Assembly (NCBI RefSeq): GCF_004217335.1
Contig: NZ_SHMP01000008.1
Coordinates: 1 to 64,000, forward strand
Length of the DNA stretch: 64,000 nucleotides
Reading direction: 5' to 3'
Origin: Natrinema hispanicum
GTDB lineage: Archaea > Halobacteriota > Halobacteria > Halobacteriales > Natrialbaceae
Below are positions 34,038 through 43,732 of the stretch, in pieces (position 1 is the first letter of the stretch; every line of letters begins with the position of its first letter). The notes beneath the pieces were generated by a model. It was not told the DNA's origin, did no database searches, and saw nothing but the letters and a program-made list of their open reading frames with translations. Both the position numbers and the translations under genes were made by a program.

Positions 34038-35768
34038 TCAGTTCGGATCGAGCGTCACCGTTCGCTGATTCCGGATGTCGGCGTAGCCGGAAGCAGTAAA
34101 GCGAAGACGAGGCACGCCGGGTGTCGTGAGTGTCTGGATGGCGAGTAACGGCCGCTCGACGTCCATCCCGATGTCTCGGAGCGCGCTCTCCAGCGTTTCG
34201 TATGCGGCGGCCGTTTCTTCGACTGGCATCTCAGCGCACCGCCCGGCGAGTGGCAGCGGAACGTCGGCAACGACGCTGCCGTCGGCGACGGCAGCCCACC
34301 CACCGCCCATCTCGATGACGCGGTCCAGTGCCCGCTGCATCGCCGCCGCTGTTGATCCGACGACGAGGTGCCCCGGATACTCCCAAAGCATCGACGTGGC
34401 GACAGCGCCCCGGAGCGGGCCCAGTCCCGTGACGAATCCCGTGAACGACGCCCCGTCTCCGTGCGGTCGCCGCTCGACGAGCGTCGCTTTCAGTAAGCCA
34501 GTGTCGGGATCGGCTCCGAGTTCGCCGTCACGCTCGACGACTGGCTCGCGGGTTTCTCGAGTGAGCAGGCCGGAAACGTACTCGACCGCGCGGACGGCGT
34601 CGCCAGAAACCGCATCACTGGACACCCGGTATCGGTCGGGCTCGCGTGAAACGGTCGCAGTTTCGTAGAACGAATCGGGGTAGTCCGGCTGCATCGGCTC
34701 TACCAGCGCGTCACCGCCCCGGACGACGACGTCTCCACCAGCGACGACGGTATCGACCGAAACCGTCTCGAGTTCGTCGAGGACGAGAATGTCAGCGACA
34801 CTGCCAGGAGACAGCGAGCCGCGATCGTCCAGGCCGAAGTGGCGGGCCGGGTTCAGCGTCGCCATCCGGAACGCGTCGATCGGATCGACGCCAGCCTCGA
34901 TGGCCCGTTGGACCACCACGTCCATGTACCCCTCACTGACGAGGTCCCTGGGCCACATGCCGTCTGACGATAGTGAGAGTTCTCGTGTCGGTACCTGTTC
35001 GGCCGCCTCGGCGATCGCGTCGATGTCGTCACGAATGGTCCCGTAGCGGCCGACGGTGTGGATACCGCGTGTGACGCGTTCGATCACTTCGTCACCGGTG
35101 ATCGCCTCGTGGTCGTTGTCGATGAGCGTCGCGAACGCGGAGAGGTTCTCGTCGCGACAGCCAGCGGCGTGTCCGGTGACCGGCTTGCCGACGGCGGCGG
35201 CACGGTCGTACAGCGCGGTCGCGGGCGTCTCGATCCCGACGGCGTGAATCCAGTCGGTTTCACCGACGCCGACAATACGGGGGTGGTCCAGCAACGCACG
35301 AAGTTCCTCGCGATCTTCGGGCCGCCCCGGTTGGGGCTCGAACGTGTCGAAGAATAGTTGCGGTGGAACGGTAAACCGGACGTCGATCGGGAGCGTCGCT
35401 GTCCTGTCGAGTAGCGTCGTCACGCCATCGGCACCAAGCACGAGGGAGACACCCGGACATTCGGCGATCAGGCCCGTCGTTCCGCCCTCCAGCATGCGAT
35501 GAGCCGCTCCTTCGAGACTTTGATGTAAATCGACGTGTGTGTGCGCGTCGATGAATCCCGGAAGCACGTGCTGACCGGTCGCGTCGATCACTCGTGTCTC
35601 CGAACCCGTGACTGTGGATGCGTCGTCGGTGAGAGTGGCCACGACTCCGTCCAACACGGCGACATCGCGCCGTTGGAACTCACCACGTTCCGGGAGGAAC
35701 ACGTGGCCACCACGAACGACGAGATCTGCTGTCGCTTCGCCAAGAGCAACTGCCTGGAGGTCGGTCAT
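34038..35768 (-). CDS. ade: Adenine deaminase
   Basis: A 576-residue amidohydrolase that would deaminate adenine to hypoxanthine in purine salvage. Metal-binding motifs include GFIDAHTHVD (N-terminal HxH), the bridging carboxylate in VGETDWIHAVG, GHAAGC, and DNDHEAITGDEVIERVTRGIH. LSSDGM supplies the conserved catalytic Asp region. The C-terminal domain (GFVTGLGPLRGAVATS, IEMGGGWAAVADG) is diagnostic of AdeC rather than other amidohydrolases. Length agrees with the family (about 570-600). Monocistronic. Confidence 0.92.
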   Translation of the reverse strand: MTDLQAVALGEATADLVVRGGHVFLPERGEFQRRDVAVLDGVVATLTDDASTVTGSETRVIDATGQHVLPGFIDAHTHVDLHQSLEGAAHRMLEGGTTGLIAECPGVSLVLGADGVTTLLDRTATLPIDVRFTVPPQLFFDTFEPQPGRPEDREELRALLDHPRIVGVGETDWIHAVGIETPATALYDRAAAVGKPVTGHAAGCRDENLSAFATLIDNDHEAITGDEVIERVTRGIHTVGRYGTIRDDIDAIAEAAEQVPTRELSLSSDGMWPRDLVSEGYMDVVVQRAIEAGVDPIDAFRMATLNPARHFGLDDRGSLSPGSVADILVLDELETVSVDTVVAGGDVVVRGGDALVEPMQPDYPDSFYETATVSREPDRYRVSSDAVSGDAVRAVEYVSGLLTRETREPVVERDGELGADPDTGLLKATLVERRPHGDGASFTGFVTGLGPLRGAVATSMLWEYPGHLVVGSTAAAMQRALDRVIEMGGGWAAVADGSVVADVPLPLAGRCAEMPVEETAAAYETLESALRDIGMDVERPLLAIQTLTTPGVPRLRFTASGYADIRNQRTVTLDPN

Positions 35769-35911
35769 CTAGTCGAGACTGCGAACAGCGCTGTGCTAAG
35801 CGTTCTGTTTCCGTCCGTCGATCGGTGGCGCTATCGAGAGGAATCGTAGCGGTCCACCTGGCGTCATCAATAGCGAGGATGTACGGTCTCGATCACATCC
35901 TAGCAGCCGGT

Positions 35912-36301
35912 TTACACGTCATACGCATGGGTTTCGAGCGTCTCCATGTCCACGGAATCCAACACTGCCTCGTTCGTTGCGTCGAGAACGACAGGCGGGA
36001 CGGTCGTCTCCGGGAGCCGTTCGGTCCGGGTCGCTTCGAGGGCCTCGATCCACCGTCCAAGACAGAGACACCAGCGATCTCCCGGCTCAAGCCCGGGAAA
36101 CTGCAACGCCGGGCGCGGTGTCACGAGATCGTTGCCCCGTTCTTTGCTGAACGTCAGAAAGTCCTCGGTCATCACCGCGCAGAGTTCGTGTCGGCCCCGA
36201 TCGTTGGGATGGGTTCCACAGCAGCCGTCGCGCTCGACGCCGGTTGTCGGATCAGTACTACAGGTGATGAGTTCTTCGCCGAGAACGTTCCGTTCGGGCA
36301 T
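35912..36301 (-). CDS. DUF2237 family protein
   Basis: A 129-residue protein matching the DUF2237 family along its whole length: RNVLGEELITCSTDPTTG, RDGCCGTHPNDRGRHELCAV, FSKERGNDLVTP and FPGLEPGDRWCLCLGRW. Six conserved Cys (in CST, GCC, ELC, WCLC) suggest metal binding or redox function. No biochemical role is established. Confidence 0.9.
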   Translation of the reverse strand: MPERNVLGEELITCSTDPTTGVERDGCCGTHPNDRGRHELCAVMTEDFLTFSKERGNDLVTPRPALQFPGLEPGDRWCLCLGRWIEALEATRTERLPETTVPPVVLDATNEAVLDSVDMETLETHAYDV

Positions 36302-36507
36302 ACTGATAGATCGTGTTGCGTGAACAAAAACATCTTCGAGGACCAGTATTCGTTCTCGAGGACGTATCGTACATCCGTGAACCGCTGAACGACATTAAAT
36401 AAAGCTCTACGCCTCTCCGCGCAGGCGTTCGCTCGGCTACGGACCGTCTCGAAAGGTGAGAGTACGATGGCGTGTCTCAGGCTCGCAAAAATACTAGATC
36501 GTCGACG

Positions 36508-37521
36508 CTACCGCGCCGCTCCCCACGAGCGGATGGCCTCGGCTAGGCCCCGGTCCTGCCCGACGATATCACGGCGATAGTGCATGTACACCGCGCCGAG
36601 TGGCGGCTGGATGAGGTAAGCGAGTGCGATCGGCAAGACGGCTTCCGCCGGCGGGAACCCAGGCGCGGCTGCAATGGCCAGCGCGATCGAGAGGTTGCGC
36701 ATACTGGTCGCGTACACGAGCGCGACCGATTGGGACTCCTCAAGCAGCGTGCGACCGATGGCGGCTCCGGCAGCGAGGATCAGCGCGTAGAAAGCCACCA
36801 GCGGCACGACCACGAGCGCTGAGGCGATGGGCGCTGCGAGGATACTTCCCGATTGCATCGTCATGGCGATGAACACGATGACCATCACGCCCACAGAACT
36901 GACTCCACCGAGCTTCGGCTTGAGACGCTTGAATCCCGCGGCACCGCGCCGGTGTAACAGCCACCGCCGGGTCAGGCTGCCAGCGACCATCGGGATCACG
37001 ACGACGATAGCTAGCTGGCGGTACAGCGTCGCCGGATCGAACCCGACCGCATCCCCGACGAGCACCGACAGATACGGCGGTAAGACGAACACGGCGACGA
37101 TCAGATTCATCGCGATCGCAACGAGGGCGTTCTCGAGATCACCCCCCGCCAGCCCGGTCCAGGCTGCCGTCATCCCAGATGTCGGGATCAAGGCGATCAG
37201 GTATAGCCCGACTGCGTAGTAGGGGTTCCCCGCGAAGAACAGCTGAGCGAGGCCGACGGCGAACGCCGGCGCGATCACGAAATTCATCACGAGCCCTAAC
37301 GCAACTGCCCGGAAGTGGTGTCTGATCTGGAGGATCTCCCGCACGTCAAGGTTGATCATCATCGGGTAGATCATCACGAACAGCGCCGGCAAGACCGCCT
37401 GCTTAAGAAGCGAGCGCGTCTCCGGCCCCACGACCTGACCAGCGGCCAGTCCCGCGAACAGCGACCCCACCACGACGTAGATGAGGTTTTGCTTGAGCGT
37501 CTCGAGTGCGTCCCCGATCAT
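36508..37521 (-). CDS. BASS/ACR3-superfamily transporter
   Basis: A 337-residue membrane protein with about ten hydrophobic segments. The start at 37521 yields the typical MIGDALETLKQNLIYVVVGS. FVMIYPMMINLDVREI and GLYLIALIPTSGMTAAWTGLAGGDLENAL mirror ACR3 and bile-acid:sodium symporters. The Cys that coordinates arsenite in true ACR3 (ARCIAM) is absent; the corresponding region reads LIPTSGM. Arsenite export is therefore doubtful; another organic or inorganic anion is likely. Confidence 0.8.
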   Translation of the reverse strand: MIGDALETLKQNLIYVVVGSLFAGLAAGQVVGPETRSLLKQAVLPALFVMIYPMMINLDVREILQIRHHFRAVALGLVMNFVIAPAFAVGLAQLFFAGNPYYAVGLYLIALIPTSGMTAAWTGLAGGDLENALVAIAMNLIVAVFVLPPYLSVLVGDAVGFDPATLYRQLAIVVVIPMVAGSLTRRWLLHRRGAAGFKRLKPKLGGVSSVGVMVIVFIAMTMQSGSILAAPIASALVVVPLVAFYALILAAGAAIGRTLLEESQSVALVYATSMRNLSIALAIAAAPGFPPAEAVLPIALAYLIQPPLGAVYMHYRRDIVGQDRGLAEAIRSWGAAR

Positions 37522-38078
37522 CGTCCTCCCTCCGCGCCGCGTCGGCCGTGTTCGATGGTCGTTGCGACCCACACACGTCGCATCGAATTTTGCCCCATGA
37601 TATTGTGTAGTATTGTAGTGACCATACAAAACACTCCTGTCTGCGAGAGTGAACGTCTCGCCGGTCGCCGTCCGAACCCGTTATCGATATGATAGGGTGA
37701 CAATATACAACCTGCCGAGAGTTGAAGACGGACACGTGCTTCTGTGCGTCCAGCAAAGCCGCCACGAGTGGATCCCGAAGGCGTTCCGCGTACAGGAAAC
37801 GAGACAAGCGGTGAGGACGAGACCGGTAAAGCGCGTGCCTGCAACAACGACAGCGAAACCGAGCGACCCGACGGAAACCTGTGGGCTGGCTGTGCGGGCA
37901 CCGAAGGACTTGCATAGAACACAACACACTCCGGCAACGGCTCGAGGCGTTACGGACAGAGTACGCAGCGACGTCGCTTCACGGGACGACCAGCGGAGGC
38001 AAAACCGCACGTAGGTAACTCGGGAGAGCCAGTGAATCGCCACAGGGCATTCGCCTCGGCCGCCTATCAACGAGTGAG
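37522..38078. other. Intergenic region, possible degraded sequence
   Basis: Over 500 bp without a credible gene. Several open frames on both strands have no recognisable domains and unusual Cys/His/Ser-rich composition, as in decayed mobile-element DNA. No specific family can be named. A family 1 palindromic element follows. Confidence 0.4.
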
Positions 38079-38158
38079 ACGGGCTGCTGTCCCGATGTCC
38101 CGGTGGGCCCGTAGTGCGGGGTGCGGTCCCACCGGCACTGACTGACAGGAGTCCGTAT
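38079..38158 (+). repeat. Palindromic element family 1, copy upstream of hypothetical gene
   Basis: Arms ACGGGCTGCTGTC and GACAGGAGTCCGTAT, 3' signature CACTGACTGACAG. The 36-bp core from 38099 is the exact reverse complement of the core in the copy at 43733-43814. Confidence 0.8.
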
Positions 38159-38282
38159 GAATCAGCCATATCGTGACTATCATAGTCTGACAAAATCATA
38201 TGTGGCTGTTTAGTCACTCCACCAGTATTATTTAGTATATTTCCAGATAGTACTAAGCCACCAAGTAAAGAAGAAATAGATC

Positions 38283-39266
38283 ATGTGGAGAGGAACAAGT
38301 CATAGTAGTGATGAGCGGCAGAATCTACAATCACTCGATGAGACGTTCTCGAAAGCGAAGACGTTCCACGAGGCGGATCAACTCCGCGTTCGATTACACG
38401 GTGTGATGGTTCAGGAGCGGCGGGATCGGTTCAAACCACCCGGCAGATGGCACAACGATCTCATTGTCAAAACGAGATACCGGTTCAAGAACGAACCACC
38501 GGTAGATCGGCTCCACTATATCGAAAAAGAACAACGGCTTGGCTGGCGAGGTGACTTTTTCGACGATGTGATCGTATCGCTGCCAGATCTGCAGAACGAC
38601 CGACTTCATCTCCGAGTGCAGGTATACGATGTCGACGGCGTCAATACCGACCTCGTGGACACGATACAGAAGTTTTCAGAGAGTTCCGCTGTCCTCTTCC
38701 CACAACTCGCTACGTACGCAAACATCGCCCGTCTCGGTTCGAAGCCATTGGTCGACCTCGTGAACAATATCGATCAGCACGACGAGATACTCGACGACGA
38801 ACTTTGGCTCGAGATAACCCAGCCACAGACGAGACACAAGCTCCTCCAGCCCGGCTATTTCGTCTGCTTCCGAGACGAGTCCGTCAGCGGCGATCTGACG
38901 TTGGATGACGACCTTCGGGTCTTGCAAGATGGAGACGCGTACACGGACGGAAGTTACGCCGTCCTCGAGTTAGATAAGAATCACGAGTTGCAACCGAAGC
39001 GAGAGATCGACCAAAGGGTCGCAAAGATAGTTGCAGAACTCGCCGGAAAGGGACGAAGCTCGGACTCCGCGCTCCACTTCCTCAGAAAGACGCTCGAAGC
39101 GTATTCGAAGTACGAGAAGTTCGAGCGGCTACGAGAGCTCGAAGGCGAGCCGAATCCATCAGAACGATGTAACGCGCGAGCCGAAGAACTCAGAGAGGAG
39201 CTCGAAGCGGATCCGGTACTCGGCCCTGCGCTCCGGATGAAAGCATCAGGACAGGCCGACGACTGA
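38283..39266 (+). CDS. Unrecognised protein with possible C2-like beta-sandwich domain, 327 residues
   Basis: A long, intact frame with clearly lower GC than its neighbours. Residues about 30-145 are beta-rich: ADQLRVRLHGVMVQERRDRF, GDFFDDVIVSLPDLQNDRLH, LRVQVYDVDG. The last recalls the C2-domain motif but similarity is weak. The C-terminal 100 residues are helical and highly charged (KFERLRELEGEP, RAEELREELEADP). No signal peptide or membrane segment. It may be an accessory gene acquired by transfer. Confidence 0.6.
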   Translation: MWRGTSHSSDERQNLQSLDETFSKAKTFHEADQLRVRLHGVMVQERRDRFKPPGRWHNDLIVKTRYRFKNEPPVDRLHYIEKEQRLGWRGDFFDDVIVSLPDLQNDRLHLRVQVYDVDGVNTDLVDTIQKFSESSAVLFPQLATYANIARLGSKPLVDLVNNIDQHDEILDDELWLEITQPQTRHKLLQPGYFVCFRDESVSGDLTLDDDLRVLQDGDAYTDGSYAVLELDKNHELQPKREIDQRVAKIVAELAGKGRSSDSALHFLRKTLEAYSKYEKFERLRELEGEPNPSERCNARAEELREELEADPVLGPALRMKASGQADD

Positions 39267-39423
39267 TCGGGCGGACACGTCGGCCGGCCCGACTGCCCCG
39301 GACGGTTGCCGATAAGCGCTCACGGGCAACGCTCGGGTCGCAACCGCTGTCGTTCAAGGACTATAGTAGCTGTCCAGTTGCAGGTCAACTCGTATGTCGA
39401 TACCGACGTAGCACAACGTAGAC

Positions 39424-39801
39424 ATGGCGACCGTTGAGACAGTCTTGTCCTCGATTTTTAGTACGATTCCGGAACTTCACTCCGGCCAACTTGGCCTCCT
39501 CGCGGGACTCCTCGTCGGCGTTCTCTACTGGCACGAGTACCACCGCTCGTCGCTTGGTCTCCTCACCGGTTGCTATCTGCTGGCACTGGGTGTCGTCCCC
39601 GCTTCCACGAAAGGACTCGCCGTAGTGCAATCCAAGCCGTGGTATTTTTGTTCGTTTCTGATTCTCACCGCACTCGGTGCAATCGGTGGACGTACTGCTT
39701 GGCGTCTGGTATCGCGATCGATCCGGGCTCGATCCCCGACGATCAGACACCGAGCAGCCGATCGTGAGACGAGAGGCAGCTCAAATCAGAACCGCACGTA
39801 A
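39424..39801 (+). CDS. Small membrane protein, 125 residues
   Basis: Three hydrophobic segments (about 20-40, 45-62 and 70-92) followed by a basic C-terminus. No family or catalytic motif is recognised. It ends 70 bp before a UspA gene on the same strand, so cotranscription is possible. Confidence 0.55.
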   Translation: MATVETVLSSIFSTIPELHSGQLGLLAGLLVGVLYWHEYHRSSLGLLTGCYLLALGVVPASTKGLAVVQSKPWYFCSFLILTALGAIGGRTAWRLVSRSIRARSPTIRHRAADRETRGSSNQNRT

Positions 39802-39871
39802 CGATCGTGCGGAGGACGACGAACTGAAAAACGGGCAGCGATTTAACTCGCTCCGGAACGAATCCACCGCT

Positions 39872-40321
39872 ATGAGGTTTCTGGTAGCCGTTGACGGCTC
39901 CGACGAGGCCGAAAACGCCCTCGATTACGCCCTCGAGATCGCAGACGCAGTCGAGGGCTCGATAACGGTGGTCCATGCGGTCGATCCCGCCGTCTACGAC
40001 GAAGGTGGCAGCGAACCGATTTCGACGCTCTCGGACGCCGATCAACGACTGGTCCTCGAGAGTATCGAAGACGCCGAACAACGCGGCGTCGCCATCCTCG
40101 AGGAGATGGTCGAGATCGCCGCGGAACGCGATGTCGACGTCGAAGAAGAACTCCTCTACGGCGATCCGAGCACGGAAATCCCCGACTACGCCGAGACGGA
40201 AGGGTTCGACGCGATCTATCTCGGCCACCGCGGCCGCTCGGAGCGGATGGAACGGCTGCTTGGCAGCGTAGCAAAAGTGATCGTCGAACAGGCGACCGTT
40301 CCGGTCACCGTCGTCCGCTGA
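39872..40321 (+). CDS. Single-domain UspA universal stress protein
   Basis: A 149-residue UspA protein from MRFLVAVDGSDEAENALDYAL to the nucleotide-binding GHRGRSERMERLLGSVAKVIV. The G-2x-G-9x-G-S motif is intact. It follows the small membrane protein and precedes Dph6 by about 130 bp. Confidence 0.92.
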   Translation: MRFLVAVDGSDEAENALDYALEIADAVEGSITVVHAVDPAVYDEGGSEPISTLSDADQRLVLESIEDAEQRGVAILEEMVEIAAERDVDVEEELLYGDPSTEIPDYAETEGFDAIYLGHRGRSERMERLLGSVAKVIVEQATVPVTVVR

Positions 40322-40453
40322 CAGTGGCCCATTCCAGCGTGTCATCAGCGGCTCGCGCTCCGTCGTTGCATATGGCAGTGCAGGCAGACGGATCGAGCGG
40401 CCCGACAGCGAGCCGAGCCGCAGGGATGTATCCATTCATGGAGAAGTAACCGT

Positions 40454-41215
40454 ATGCCCGAAGCCAACGGTGGATGGGCCGCGCTCTTTTCGGGAGGCAA
40501 GGAGTCCTCGTGGGCACTCTATCAGGCCATCGAGTCCGGTCGTGACGTCCGCACACTCGTCGTCGTCCAGCCCCCAGAAACATCGTCCATGTACCACGCG
40601 CCCGCACAGTCGGTGATCCGGCTGGCCGCACGCAGCATCGGCCTTCCCATCCTCGACGTTGGGCTCCCAGTCACCGACATGGAGCCACCCGACCTGCGGA
40701 CGGGTGTGTCAGAAGGACAAGCGGGCGAGCTAGAAGCACTCGAGCCCGCCCTCGAGCGGCTGGACACCGAATTCGACGGCGGTTTATGCGGCCTCGTCGC
40801 CGGGACCGTCACGAGTGACTATCAGGCTGATCGACTGCGGTCGATGTGTGACCGTCTCGACTGTGCGTTCTTCGCGCCGCTGTGGCAGGCGGATCCACGT
40901 GAACTCGCGGAGACGATGATCGACGGCGGACTGACGATACGCATTGTGGAGGTGGCAGGGCCAGGCTTCGACGAGTCGTGGCTCGGCCGCCAGCTCGATC
41001 ACGATGCGCTGGCGGAACTGGAAGCGCTCCACCGCGAATACGGTGTCCATCTGCTGGGCGAAGGCGGCGAGTTCCAGACGATCGTCACCGACGGTCCACA
41101 CATGTCTCGTCCCATCGCATTCGAGTTCGAGCGGGAGTGGTACGACACCTGGGGACGGATTCGAATCACCGACGCCAAGCTCGAGACACCCACGTCGGTA
41201 GACGAACATCGATGA
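40454..41215 (+). CDS. dph6: Diphthine-ammonia ligase (Dph6-like)
   Basis: A 253-residue PP-loop ATPase that performs the last step of diphthamide synthesis on elongation factor 2, amidating diphthine with ammonia. The PP-loop is ALFSGGKESSWALYQA. LCGLVAGTVTSDYQADRLR and the C-terminal EYGVHLLGEGGEFQTIVTDGP are diagnostic of the Dph6 family. Cytoplasmic. A translation gene placed inside the stress island. Confidence 0.9.
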   Translation: MPEANGGWAALFSGGKESSWALYQAIESGRDVRTLVVVQPPETSSMYHAPAQSVIRLAARSIGLPILDVGLPVTDMEPPDLRTGVSEGQAGELEALEPALERLDTEFDGGLCGLVAGTVTSDYQADRLRSMCDRLDCAFFAPLWQADPRELAETMIDGGLTIRIVEVAGPGFDESWLGRQLDHDALAELEALHREYGVHLLGEGGEFQTIVTDGPHMSRPIAFEFEREWYDTWGRIRITDAKLETPTSVDEHR

Positions 41216-41489
41216 CCGACCGACGCGGTCCGTTCACAGCGACCACTGCGGGATTGCGCCTGTGCTGGTCGCAGCGTGCGCCACTCGAGCCTCGTCATAC
41301 TACTGGACAACAGTCAGTGAATATTCGATCGCGTCTCGATGGCTGTCGCCGTCGGCGACAGCGTCGTGGGTGCGATCGAGGATGAACCGTTTTGTCCGGC
41401 AGTATCAGTCACCCCTGGTTTATTCGTCTCGGCGTCGTCGGGATCATTGTCACGCATCGCCGCCGGATGCTGTGATCCCATCAGAGACC

Positions 41490-42380
41490 ATGTCAACGAC
41501 CATCCTCGTTCCGATCGATCGCTCGACACAGTCGACCGCAGGGCTCGTCTATACGCTCGTCTCGTTTCCCGATGCCACCATCACCGCGATACACGTTACC
41601 GACACCAACCACGACGCGTACGCAACGGTCGGCTCCCCTGAATCGAGCGAAGAGCGGATTGCGCAGGCTGGCGAACGACTCCTCGAGCAGGCAACCGAGA
41701 TCGCATCGGAGTACGGCCGCGAACTCGAGACGGTACTCGAGACAGGCGTCCCACATCGCACGATCGTCGAGTACACCGTCGAACACGACATCGACCACGT
41801 CGTCATGGGAAGCCACGGCCAATCACCGATCGTTCGCCCGTTTCTCGGCCACGTCAGTGAAGCAGTCGTCCGGCGAGCCCCCGTCTCGACGACGATCGTT
41901 CCGGAGGGGCAGTCGGAACTGCTCGAGCGAGAGCTCCCCGGTCGCATTCTGGTTCCCGTCGACGGTTCCGATCAGTCACTCGCCGCGCTCGAGTACGCGG
42001 CCAGCCAGTTTCCGGAGGGGCGGATCACGATTTTCCACGCCGTGGCGCTGCCGTTCGAATACGATGTCGATGCTATCGACGGAACGTACGCAGCACAGAT
42101 CGTCGACGACCTCACTGAGCAAGGCGACTCGATCCTCGAAGCAGCCGACGAGACGATTGAAGACGACGATCTCGCCGTCGAGACGGATCTAACATACGGA
42201 GAGCCGTCTCGGTCGATCGTCGACTACGCGGCGGACAACGGATTCGATCAGATCATCATGGGGAGTCACGGTCGGTCCCTGCCTGCACGACTCATCACTG
42301 GCAGCGTCGCTGAAACCGTGTCACGTCGATCGACGATACCCGTGACGCTGATACGCGGACGCCCGAGCGGATCGGCATAG
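41490..42380 (+). CDS. Tandem UspA universal stress protein
   Basis: A 296-residue protein with two UspA domains, starting MSTTILVPIDRSTQSTAG. Domain 1 ends with GSHGQSPIVRPFLGHVSEAV, in which the final Ser of the nucleotide motif is replaced by His, so it may not bind ATP. Domain 2 has an intact GSHGRSLPARLITGSVAETV. Upstream sequence in the same frame is unlike UspA, so the ATG at 41490 is chosen. Confidence 0.9.
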   Translation: MSTTILVPIDRSTQSTAGLVYTLVSFPDATITAIHVTDTNHDAYATVGSPESSEERIAQAGERLLEQATEIASEYGRELETVLETGVPHRTIVEYTVEHDIDHVVMGSHGQSPIVRPFLGHVSEAVVRRAPVSTTIVPEGQSELLERELPGRILVPVDGSDQSLAALEYAASQFPEGRITIFHAVALPFEYDVDAIDGTYAAQIVDDLTEQGDSILEAADETIEDDDLAVETDLTYGEPSRSIVDYAADNGFDQIIMGSHGRSLPARLITGSVAETVSRRSTIPVTLIRGRPSGSA

Positions 42381-42410
42381 TTCCCGGACACGTCTCGAAT
42401 CCACTGCCTG

Positions 42411-42490
42411 ATACGGCGTCCTGTCACTGGGTCCCGGTGGGACCGCAGGACGGTCGCGGCCGGCCGGCACTGACTGACAGCAGCCCGTCT
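42411..42490 (+). repeat. Palindromic element family 1, copy between UspA and small gene
   Basis: Arms ATACGGCGTCCTGTC and GACAGCAGCCCGTCT. Centre CCGGTGGGACCGCAGGACGG with GTCGCGGCCGGCCGG, 3' signature CACTGACTGACAG. It lies between converging genes. Confidence 0.8.
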
Positions 42491-42505
42491 GATACCGCGC
42501 GTCGA

Positions 42506-42694
42506 TCACTCTGTCAGACACTCCTCGAGCTCGTCGTATAGGGTCTGTGCTTGATCTTCTGTCAGGTCGATGATCGCGTGTCGTCTGTATTCAGACGTCT
42601 TCGATTCTGGATGTGGTCGGAAGTACCCATCTATCTCGATGATTCGCTGGCCGTCGCGCTCGCGCAGCCGGAGATCGATCTCATCGTACTCCAT
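42506..42694 (-). CDS. Small acidic protein, 62 residues
   Basis: From ATG at 42694 the product begins MEYDEIDLRLRERDGQRIIE and has a beta-beta then helical pattern (IIDLTEDQAQTLYDELEECL). Highly charged, no Cys pair. Codon use is typical of the genome. Family not recognised. The palindromic element follows its stop by 16 bp. Confidence 0.6.
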   Translation of the reverse strand: MEYDEIDLRLRERDGQRIIEIDGYFRPHPESKTSEYRRHAIIDLTEDQAQTLYDELEECLTE

Positions 42695-42925
42695 ACGCTC
42701 GAGCTACGACGCCGAACGTCAAAGCTCTTGGAGGGAGCGGCGGGAGCGATACCACAGTAACGAAGTTTACATGTTCAGTCCGATCCTGCGTTTCATCTGC
42801 CGACGACATCGAGTGAACGCGAACGCGTACCCATCGTCTGCCCCCGAGTAATCGATGAGAGACGGAAAATAGACGACAGTAACGGGCCATCCCGAATCGC
42901 GAGTTGGCCAACGGAGACAGCGCGA

Positions 42926-43375
42926 TTACTCGACCTCTATCGTGTGTCCACCGACATCGCTCGGTTGCTGCTTCGGGAGTGTCAGGCTCAAGACACCGTT
43001 CTCATACGTTGCGGTTACGTTTTCTTCGTTGACCGGTTCCGGTAATCGAATGGAGCGACTGACCGACCGGTGTGCTCGTTCGCGCTTGAGGTACAGTTCC
43101 TCGTTTGCTTCGGTCTCTTCTTCGCGCTCCGCTGTGATAGTCAGCGTGTTCTCCGAGAGTCGAGCGTCGATCTCGTCACGATCGAAGCCCGGAACGTTCG
43201 CCGTAAGTTCGAACTCGTCCCCGTGATCGATCAAATCGATTCCAATCGACGTCATCTCCGATTCCGAGAGCCCGAACCGCTCGAGGTCCCACATCCGCGA
43301 GATGTTTTCGAACTGCCGTTGGAGCCGCTCTAGCTGCGTGTCGAATCGGTCGGTGGAATCACGTTCCTCAGTCAT
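42926..43375 (-). CDS. Hsp20 small heat-shock protein
   Basis: A 149-residue alpha-crystallin-domain chaperone: IDLIDHGDEFELTANVPGFD opens the domain, LTITAEREEETEANEELY follows, then RSIRLPEPVNEENVTATYENGVLSLTLPK with the diagnostic A/NGVL motif. Small heat-shock proteins hold unfolding proteins in large oligomers during stress. In-frame ATGs at 43393 and 43414 are alternatives. Part of the stress island. Confidence 0.93.
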   Translation of the reverse strand: MTEERDSTDRFDTQLERLQRQFENISRMWDLERFGLSESEMTSIGIDLIDHGDEFELTANVPGFDRDEIDARLSENTLTITAEREEETEANEELYLKRERAHRSVSRSIRLPEPVNEENVTATYENGVLSLTLPKQQPSDVGGHTIEVE

Positions 43376-43732
43376 AGCGCTTCTCACGGGCATACTGCCC
43401 AGTGGAAGGGCCACTCGAGATGAGTTAAAACTTGGCCGTCGGGAGAATCGGTCGAGAGATAGTCAGGTAGTGCTGTGATTTACTATGCTATGATTGTAAT
43501 TCCATTCTGATCGTCATCGACAGTCGCCGCCGACCGCCAGTGTACACCTGCTCGCCCGACTGCTGTGGGATCGGTGTGCCATTCAGCCCAGTTGTGACGA
43601 TAACTCGTCTCTCGAGAGCGGCTGTCGTGTCCAATCGCGTGTCTTTCAGATTTCGTGACTAGCGGAGTGACTATGTATCTCGTCGGTGTAGGGGCCGCTC
43701 GAACCGGGGTCGAGTCCCACGGTCCACCGATG
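43376..43732. other. Intergenic region between Hsp20 and stalk protein P1
   Basis: About 350 bp without a gene; it contains the divergent promoters. An AT-rich segment at about 43470-43500 is a candidate promoter for hsp20. Confidence 0.45.

Noticed and set aside
37649..38217. Open frames on both strands before the palindromic element
   Set aside because: No recognisable family; composition suggests decayed DNA, so no gene is called.
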